Below are positions 50,601-61,046 of a DNA stretch of 64,000 bases, piece after piece. This DNA is from Eucommia ulmoides (Eukaryota > Streptophyta > Magnoliopsida > Garryales > Eucommiaceae). Under the pieces are notes generated by a model. That model saw only the letters and a list, made by a program, of their open reading frames with translations. It ran no database searches and was not told the DNA's origin. The stretch is taken from positions 45,228,785-45,292,784 of the forward strand of contig CM028326.1 in NCBI GenBank assembly GCA_016647705.1, in the 5' to 3' direction. A program made the translations under genes and the position numbers. The stretch's first letter is position 1. The number at the start of each line of letters is the position of its first letter.

Positions 50601-53600
50601 AAACAATGTGGACTTTGCCTTTAGATTATTGACAACCACCACCAAATACAGATTCAAAGTAAAATAAAAAATTTCCATCCCAGGAAAATCTAAAGCTCAT
50701 TGCTAACTTCATTAGAAACCTCTAAATCAATAACTTCAACTTGAAATATCAATTCATCTTCAAACTTGACGAGCTTTTAATCGAACTTTCCACAACGTTC
50801 TAGATTTTTTCTTCCTTTAAATCTTGAATTTCACCACGGACTTCTTTAGAAACATAATCAACATCGTTAAAGTCAACAACTTTCAAAGTTGGATCTTTGT
50901 TGTTCTTTCCCAATTGATCATTTCGATAAACATTGCAAATATAATCTTTAGGCTCCACTAGAACTTCCTCCAAAGATATGACTTCGCATTCATCAGCAAT
51001 TGGTAGTTTACACTCATTAAAATTTTATTGCACATCGTGAAACTTCGCATGAAATTGTTTTAAATTATTTGATAACAGGCATCCTTGCAAACAAACATAT
51101 AAACAAGAAATTTGTGCTCATCTGACAATGACACTATGGTATTCAAATTTGTTGGTGTAAAATCTCCAAACCATAGGTACAACACCTATAACTGAGGTTT
51201 CTATGCACAAATATTTTTTAGTATTAATCTAAACAAATTCTACCTAATTTCCTGCTCCATAGTAGTCAAAAACACACCCACGCCCCTAAGTCTCCTGTAG
51301 CGTAGAGGCAAAGTGATGCGCACCTGATGGGAGTCGAATAATTCATTGTTATTATAGAAATTAAGCATCGGTACAGAATTACAAAATAAATTATATTGCA
51401 TAAATCATTTAATCACACATTGCTATAAGAACCATACAAGAAGGATACATCTAGTAATCCATATAACAAAAATCTGAAAACTTCAAAAATGTAAAATCAT
51501 CAAACCATGTTCAAGTGCCAAAAGAAAAGTTGAGATCAATATCTACATAAGCATGTTAATTGTGCTAGACCTTGTAATAGGTAGGGTAAGCTTTAACCCC
51601 TTTTGTAATTGAGATATGGATGAAAAAAACTTGGCGCTTTATGTGTTGGTATGTTATCACTTATCAGTATGATCCGACATACTTGCACTACTCTAGAACA
51701 GTGCAAGTTAATTCATTAAATAGTGTTACGAAAGTATTAAAACTTCATGGAACATTCCAACCTAAAGCCCCTTTCTTGTGTCAGGTGCCTTTACCTAGGG
51801 TCCATAAACGCACATCATTGAATGCTCTCACTTGAGGCTAAATGCAACATAAGAGGTGCCTAGGCCTAGGCATGCCTTTTTCAACTATGTTTGCCCCACA
51901 CCATACAAGAATAAATCATAAACCTGTGCGAGAGAATACATGACAATAGATCAACAATTGATTGAGCCTTAACTGCTTAAATGTTTGAATTCTTGCAGCT
52001 TTCAGTGCATGCTCCACCTTGCTGGGTCTCATATGCTTAACAGAACCTGTGGCATCAGATCAAATTCAAATCAGCAAAGAGCATTGATACACTGCTTGCA
52101 CATCTAATACGCACATCATACCAACACTAGAAAAAGCATCCTGAAATATCATGCAAAATGATTTTATAAACAGTAAGATGCTTCTGTAACACCCATGAAT
52201 GAGGACAGCGTCTTCCTTTAAACATACAAGTTTTCGTTTATAAACCAAGATTCTAAAGAAAATGGATACAGATAGGAACATACCTACGCTCTCAAATATT
52301 AATTTTATAAACTGTAAGATGCTTCTGTAGTACCCATGAATGAGAACAGCATCTTCCTTTAAACATACAGGTTTTTATTTATAAACTAAGATTCTAAAGA
52401 AAATGGAAACAGATAGGAACATACCTATGCTATCAATCTTCTCAGACCTCAGTATATTATTGTTCTGGTCCTGATCAAGCATTAGCATGACTTCACTGAT
52501 AAATGTATATACAAGGACAATAAAAATAACAAGTTCACAGGTTCATAATTTCAACACACTCAGGTAGACAGCTCACCAACCTCACCGTAACCAAAAAGGC
52601 GTTGAACATGAATAGGATGTACTGAACAAGTAACTTGATGTCCATATGCCTGTAAAGGGGTGATTAAGAGAATTCGGTATTATATATGCATAGGGTGCAA
52701 TTTGTCTACGAGCATCTTTGAAACAGATAATAATAGTTTATATAGAAGATAATAAACTTCAGTTCATGTAGAAATTAGATTGTTTGAGTGTCTGCACACG
52801 GGAAGAAGTAGAGAAAGTAACATACCATCACCATCACTGTGAAGTTAGTTGGTGCACAAATTGTGGATGTTTGATCTTTGGTGCTGGCTAATCATGTTGG
52901 GACTGACAAACTTATCAAAAGCAGAGTCCTCAGAAACATCGGACTACACAATTATCAAGAATGGAGCACATGTTTGTGGGAGCATACAACCTCCATATGT
53001 CACCCAAAGAAGATCAGTATGAACGTTGGTAGCTCACCTAATAAATTTTTCGTTTGCTTTTTTCCATTTGAGGGGAGTTGGTTCAAGTCAGGGGATCACC
53101 TCAATTTGCAATTGGAAGTTTGGAAGCACATATGATAGTATAACATCAATTTCATATTTCTTGAGTTATGTAACTTGAATATGCTTCGGATGCAAGTAAC
53201 TTAATTGCATTACCATCCAATACAAACTGCCCCAAAAAATGTAGACAACAAAACCTATGCTCTTTACAGCATCACCACAAAGCAAAACAAATAATTCGTA
53301 ATCATTCATCCTCCAAATTTTTCCTCTTCCATTCTTTTTATTTCTAAACAAAACGTAGAAGGAATAAATTTCAATCCCAGCCACAAGTTTTCAAGGATCG
53401 AAACTCCACATCTTTGCTGATTCAAACATTAAACAATTCCCAATCACACGGGAACTTGTTATCAATATAAACATTAAGGCCATAGTTAGTTAATTAAATT
53501 AGCCAATTTTAGGAATTGTCTCAAAAATTGATTTGTATATTTCTTCATTTATAAATGATTGTATTAAATTTACATGCCCAAAAGACAAATTTTAAAACAG

Positions 53601-56600
53601 TGACAAATTACCTAATTTATGTTCTTAGTAGAAAGTCAAATGCCTCAATTTTCATGTTTTATTAATTTTTACAACCAAATGCTGAAGTATTAACAGTAAA
53701 CCAACCAATAGTAAATTTGGCCCAATTTGCTAGTCGAAAGACAACCAAACAGGCTCTAAATGCCAGTTGAGTTTCTACAAGCAAATATCTTTGCAGTTGC
53801 AAAACGTTCTATGGAAATCAAGTATTCAAGCAACCAACCTGTAGCAACACTCTTTATGTAACGAATCTACTTCATGAAGACTTCTAAATATAAATCCCAC
53901 TTTACCTCATTTTTAACTTTGGAAGGATTGGGAAGGCTTGACACAGGTAATATGAGCTCACTGCATTGACATGTATGCCTTTCGCATTCTATAAGTGCCT
54001 TCATGTAAAGCAAAAAATTAGGGAAACCTAGATAGCAGGAAAGTAATTGCAAAGCAATTTTTTTTTTTATTTGAATAACGATAAATAAAAGAGAAGAAAA
54101 AAAGTAGGATCAAACAACTAGATAAATTCAAAGCAATCGGTCAATGAAACTGATCAGAAAAAATAAACCATATTATTCATGTACTTGCAAGCAATCAAAA
54201 TGTCACGTCAGGGGATTTCACATTTTATGGGTGTTTAGCGCACACAACCTATTGATCAATGAGAATTAAGGGGCATTTTGCATCTAAATCACTTTGCAAT
54301 CATTTCAAATGACCAGAAAAAATCTGCGTAAAAGTATTTTGAGAATGGTTAATGGTGCAGAGAGCAGTCAGACAACCGCTAAATTAAGAGTAACGCCCAT
54401 TACGTATTAATGTGTGAATTGTTCGCAGATATTAGATGCACCTCTGGTTCAATTAAAGAGAAAGCTTCAATCAAAATGATATTTTTTATGATCCTCTTTG
54501 CAGAACCAAGTAGCGCAGGGATTAAATCTCAAAGAAAACTGTCCGATCCTCTTCGTTAGATCACAGATTTTCGCAGTTCAGGCCATCATGGACAAAAAAA
54601 ACCACCAGATATATTCGCAGATCTCTGTTCACGCATCGCAAACATGGTCTAGATCAGTTTGATACTTCGATCATCTTTGCCTCTTCGAGCAGACCATCTT
54701 CCATTCTTTGGACGCAACTCGCAGCAAGAGTGCAAGAGATTCTTCTTTTTAGTTTTAAGTTATTTTTTCAATTTTTCTTTCCTCTTCGAGCAGACCATCT
54801 TCCATTCTTTGGACACAACTCGCAGCAAGAGTGCAAGAGATTCCTCTTTTTAGTTTTAAGTTATTTTTTCAATTTTTCTTTCTTTCTTTCTATTGTTTCA
54901 CAATTCTACATAGTTGGGTAATACTTTTCTTAATATCCGTTCTTCATAGATCTGGTTTTATATTTAATTTTACATATATGGTTTCCTTACATATCCGGTT
55001 TATATTGTAATTCATTCTTATTCTTATAATATTTTTTTCAAATTATAATGTGTTATATATGTAGTCAAATGTTCATATATTAAGATGTGTTCACTTGATG
55101 TTAAAGGAGATGAACCATAACAATTATCGAGTTTTAAAGGGGTCGCTGGGGATTTAAATCCCAGTATGAATAGACCGATAATTCACAGCCACTACACCGC
55201 AAACATTAATTTTAGTGTGTATTTTAGGTATCTAATTTAGAAGGTTAGTTTTACACTTCTTTATTACACTAATATAAATATTAGGGATTAGGAAATGTAG
55301 ACCTAATCAGCCATTTCTCTCTTCGTTTCCTTTCTTCTAAAATATCTAACTTGTTACCAAGAGCAACTGATCCAACCAAATATATTCACACAGTCGCAAC
55401 TCCCAACAGTATTTCCCCCCCGAAATTCTGATGTCACGTCAAAATTCTAACGTCAATGTTGTCAGACGACAAACACAAGAGTGCTCATTTTTTTGTGCGA
55501 GTTATTGTGGTTATTTTTCTAGAATTTTTTGGAGCCACTATAGGTTAGTTTTTTTATTCTCAAATGTTTTTTGTGATTTTGGACCTGTTTTTTTCAATCT
55601 GCAGTCAGGGCCTGTTCTCGCCAAAATTTTCTGGTTGAGATGTGTTCCCCAAGCTGCGAATTTATGGCCTAAAGTCTTTGGAAGTGATAGTTTCTGATTT
55701 TGGTTGACTCTGGGACTTTTTTCGCGAATTGGTGGCTCCAACTCTTATTTTTCAGTTGACATTTAGACCCTGATATTGGTGGTTTTTTTTTTTTTTTGTG
55801 CTGATTTGCTCTTTCCTGGTGTGCTTGGTGGCTGATCACTTAATTTAGTACCTACATTGCTGATCCCTCTTGTCTCTTTCATTGTTCAGTGCTTGTCTGT
55901 AGTTGTTCTTGGTTGTTTTTCGATTGCTATGGCCGAATAAAAGCCCTCCTTGCCGAAAGACGATAATGTGCCAAAGCTATTACATCCAGAAGATTGAACG
56001 GATTGAATTATTTAGCTTGGGCACATGTTGTTCAGATTTGTTTTACGAGGCAAACACAAGTTGAAAGTACTTGACCTCCATTCCACCATAATCTAAGATG
56101 CAAAATACAAGGTTTGGACATGTGAAGATTCTGTTGTCATGGGTTGGCTTTGGCATAGTATGGAACCTCAAATTGTTAATGCAGTTGTATTTTGTCTCTT
56201 CAAAAAAAATATGTGACTATTGCGGAATCATTTTAACATCAGAGAAATGCATCTCAAGTTTTTTAGCTATATGAGAAAAATTTCAATACCAACTAGATGT
56301 TCCTTGTCTGAGTATTATGGCATGCTTAAAAAATTATGGGCTCATTTACTTAGCACAGCCAAAACCATGGATTTGGAGAAAGAAAAATGTCATTGGGAGG
56401 ACTTTATGATTGTTTGTTTGCTTGTTAAATTGGATTCTAATTTACATGGGTTTAAGGACCAAATTCTTGCTAGTGAAACTCTACCTGCTACTTCTAATGC
56501 ATATTCCCCATTGTTGCACTCTTCCTTGGGACAAAGTTCTTATATAGCTATTTCTTACCACAGGAGATGCATCTACTCGTCTCTAGTAGTGGAGGACGAG

Positions 56601-59600
56601 ATTTTGGTGTTCATGGTAATTCTTGTGGTGCAAGTGGTGGTCATGGTCATCGTGGTGGTTGTGGCACAAGTATACGTGGTTATTGAAAATGTGATTATTG
56701 TAGTGGTACTAACCACAGTGAATCTTATTGTTGGGTTAAGCATGGTAAACCAAAGCATGCATATCAACTTTACGAAAATGCCGCACGGTTACCCCTAGTA
56801 TTCCCTCTTCTACGATTATGCCTTCTAGCTCAAACTCCAAAGATATAATTACTAACTAACTCAGTGAATTGGTTCAGACATTAGCATTGCTTTACCTTCT
56901 TCCTCCACTGCTGCATTAGCTAATTCAAGTAATATCACATGAGTTGACATATCACCTTCATATCGGGTTATAAACTTTGGTGCTAGCTCTCATATGTCTG
57001 GTATATCTTCTTTCTTCATTGATTTGCTTCCCGTTAATCATCATATTATTTTGGTTGATGGTTCTTCTCATCTAGTTCTTGGGAGAGGTGTTCTCAAACA
57101 TTCTAATACATTATCCTTACCATATTGTGTTTATTTTTTTCATTTTCCTTTTAATTTGTCGTCTTTTAGCCAGTTGGCTAAAAGATTGAACTGTTCAATG
57201 ACTTCTTATCCTACTTGTATTCTCGAGGACCTTACAACAAAGAACGTTGGCTCTTCTTCTCTAGTCTCTACTTTGAGTGCTTTCATTTCCCCACTTCAAT
57301 GGCACTTTCATTTGGGTCATCCTTTTTTTAAACAAGTTATTCCAACATTACATCAATCTTTTTTTTTTCTCTTTTACATCTTGATCATTCCCCTTTTCTC
57401 TCACCCTCGTGTGTTTGGTTGGACTGCATTTGTTCATATTCTTGATCATAGTTAGGACAAACTGTCTCCCGATGCTTGTAAATATGTGTTTCTAGGGTAT
57501 TTTCGTACTCAAAAAGTATATACCGATGCTACTATCCTGATTCTCGAAGATATATAGTCAGTGTGACTGTTACATTCTTCAAGTCTATTGTTTTTTTCCC
57601 TCTCCAAATCATTGTTTATCAATTGATATCCTATCTAGACATGAGTACATGTGGTCATTTCATGTGCCCACTCTTCCATTGCCTTTGGCTCAGCCATCGG
57701 CCCTCCATTGCATGTTTATCAGTGGTTACAAGGTAGAAGTCACATTCCTTATGGCCCGGATAATCATCATCCTTGTAAGAGGCTCCCACTTTCTCGAACC
57801 CTTCTACCGTCGATGCCCTTTACCTATTGCATTGCGCCGAGGTACACACACTTTCACTCAATATCAAGTTTCTTAGTTTGTATCTTATGATCATACTTCT
57901 CCTTGTTTCCAGTCTTCTGCATGTTCCCTTGTCTTCTACTCTCATTCTTGCATCTCATAAGCAGACTTGAGAATCTTCGAGATGGAAACTATGGATGAGG
58001 AAATGAATTCTCTCTCCAAAAACCACACTAGCGACCTTATCACTCTTCCCGCTAGCAAGCATCTAGTTTGTTGCCATTGGGTATATAAATTAAGTATCTC
58101 CCAAGTGGATCTATAGAGCAATTGAAAGCTCAATTAGTTGCTAAAGGCTACACCAAGACTTACGGTGACAACTATGGAGAAACTTTTTCTCCACTTGTCC
58201 GTCTTAATTCCGTTCGTATTCTACTTTTTGTGGTTGTTAGTCGTTCTTGGCCTTTACACCAGCTAGATATAAAAAATGTCAGTCTTCATTCTTGGCCTTT
58301 ATGACCAGCTAGATATCAAAAATGGCATTCTTCATGCCGATCTTCAAAGGAGATTTATATGGAACAACCTCCTAGATATGTGGTTCCTAGTAGGGCAATC
58401 GTGTTTTGATCTGTGAAAAACGCTAGGTCAGGCACAATCCCCACGTGGGTTTAGTAATGTTGCTCTTGACTTCAATTTTCATTATTCTAAGTGCGATCAT
58501 TCTTGTTTTGTTCGTCACTTAGCTCATACAATTGCTTTGATTGTTCATGTGGATGATATGATTATTTTTGGGAATGATTCTGCATGCACAACATATTTAT
58601 AACATGATTAGGGTACACAATTTCATATCAAGGACTTGGATTCTCTTCACTATTTCCTTGGGATTAAAGTTGTTTGCTCACATCAAGATATTTCTCTATC
58701 TCAACCGAAGTATGTCACAATCTCTTGTCTGAAACTAGTCTCTTGGGTGCTAACCATGCCAATACTCCAATGGATCCCTCTGATAAACTTGATAGTGAAC
58801 AAGATGAAGATTTTTCTGATCCAACTCGTATCGCCACTAGGTTGGGAAATTAAGTAACCTTACTCTAACTCCTCCCAATATCACTTATGTTGCTGGTATT
58901 GTGAATCAATTTATGCAAGCACAGCGTCAACCACATTTTCCAGTTTTTTGTATTACTTTATGCTATCTTCCACGTGCTCCTAGACAAGACTGACTTTAAC
59001 GCCCGTCAGATTCGTTTAGCGTTAGTCTTCAGTGATGCGGATTTGGTAGGTTATCATTTTAATATACCATCCATTTTTGGCTACTGTACATTTTTCAAAA
59101 AATAATCTGATTACTTGTTGTAGCAAGAAGAAGAATTTTGTTATTCGTTCCAATACTGATGCAAATTGCGGTGTACTGCGCAATGGCTCATACAACATCA
59201 GAAATATTGTGGGTTCATTCCCTTCTTCAAAACCTTGGTATTTGAGTCCCCACACCGATGGCAACACACTGTGACAATCAAGCAACTATCTTCTGATACG
59301 AACCAAGCCCATACATACTTGGTTCAAACCAATGGTTACAAACCCCATTAGGTAGAACTCACCCTTGAAAACCGGTTTACAAGGGGAGGGTGCCTAGGAG
59401 CTTATAACCCACCAACCAATCCCATACTTAGTCGATGTGGGATCCTAACATTTCCCCACACTTCCACAGCCGACGTCCACGTCGGCCTCTTTGCCCCTCC
59501 AGCCTCTTTACCCCAACGCATTGGTCAGCCTGCCGAGGTCAACCTGCCACGTGGCATGTCGGCATGGGGCTCGGGACCATGCTTTGATACCAATTGATAC

Positions 59601-61014
59601 GAACCAAGCCCATACTTGGTTCAGACCAATGGTTACAAACCCACTAGGTAGAACTCACCCTTGAAAACCAGCTTACAAGGGGAGGGTGCCTAGGCGCTTA
59701 TAACCCACCAACCAATCCCATACTTAGTCGATGTGGGATCCTAACATCTTCATAGCTAACAATCCTAAGTTTCATGGGTGTACAAAACATATAGAGGTTG
59801 ATTGTCACTTTATTCATGATTTACTGCAGAGGAAACATATCGCAACTCCTTATATTTGCTCGGATAATCAACTTTGTGATATCTTCACCAAGCCACCAAC
59901 TCGTGATTCTTTTTTAGAACTTCTACTCCAAATTCAGCATTTTTTATTTTTGTGCTCCAGCTTGAAGGGAGTGTTAGGTATGTATTTTAGTTTCTAATGT
60001 AGAAGGGAATTTTGTACTTTCTAATTATATTAATATAAATATTAGGGCTTCGGTCATGTAGACTAATCGGCAATTTATTCTTCTTCTCTTCTTTTCCATT
60101 CTTCTTCTTTACTATTTAAAACCTTGGTTGGGATAGAACAGGTAATATATACATATATGATCTTATCTTAAGTTGATGTAGTCATACAAATTCAAATTCA
60201 GAATGAATAAAATTCACTACTAACACCCACTCCATGCTATACTACTAAGTAATTCAATATATACCTATTACATTTAGTAGGAGAGGGAATGTGCCATATT
60301 GAACATGTTTAATTCACGAATATGACTAAAAGTTTCCCTAGGTGAGACCTAGGTGTGTCCTCCTGTGTCCAACAACTGTCAAAGTAATAAATAAAATTTA
60401 AAAATTAGGCTATGAATTTATTCATTTTGAATACATATTTAGGTGAGTCCATGATTCATACATTTCAGACGACATTTTTTATATCAAACATTAGCCTCCA
60501 AGAAGCGTCGGTACTTCCAATTTCTCCACCAAAAGCTATCACATTAGCTTAACTTCAAATTTTTTTTAAAAAAAAATAAAAATAAAACCTCTTTCCCATT
60601 CAAAATTATTACTTACACTAAAGTTGGAACACAATCTATATATTTAAATTACTTGAACTCGTCTATTATTATTAAATTAATAAGCAATTCATTACCATTA
60701 CTTGTACAATTATACAATTATATAATAGCAACTGTATTATTTACTTATGAAGAAGGAAGAGAGAAAAAAGAAAAGAAAAAGGAAAGAAAAAGAAGAAGAA
60801 AAAAAAATAGTAAAAAAACTATTTTACCTCCCAAAAAATGACATTTCTGTTAAATTTGATGAAAAATGTAATAGAAACACTATTTAAAACTGAGTACATA
60901 CTTAGAGGGTTTAAATTGAAACGAAAAAACTTATTGGACTATATAGAAATGTGTCAAAAGTTAGTGGGTTTAAAATGTATTTTGCCCTAAAATCAAATCC
61001 CATGATGTGTGTGT

Positions 61015-61046
<32 letters not shown>

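Larger units (their letters stand above)
59294..59746 (-). mobile_element. Complete TRIM element (453 bp) nested in copia RNase H
   Basis: Two near-identical terminal repeats, 59294-59450 (157 bp) and 59595-59746 (152 bp), start TGTTAGGATCCC and end TATCA on the - strand. Flanked by perfect TCTTC duplications (59289-59293, 59747-59751). On the - strand a primer-binding site TTGGTATCAAAGC (initiator Met tRNA type) follows the first LTR, and a GTGTGGGGAAA polypurine tract precedes the second. The 144 bp interior has no coding potential. Confidence 0.93.
55208..60120 (+). mobile_element. Decayed Ty1/copia retrotransposon
   Basis: Both LTRs can be seen: 5' at about 55208-55340, 3' at about 59972-60120, sharing gtattttag, actaatataaatattaggg-type and gtagac(c)taatc words. 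A primer-binding-like ttaccaagagcaac follows the 5' LTR, and a gaagggag polypurine tract precedes the 3' LTR. Between them, in order: gag, zinc knuckle, protease, pre-integrase, reverse transcriptase and RNase H, all broken by stops and shifts. The catalytic core of integrase is missing. A TRIM element sits in RNase H. Confidence 0.88.
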
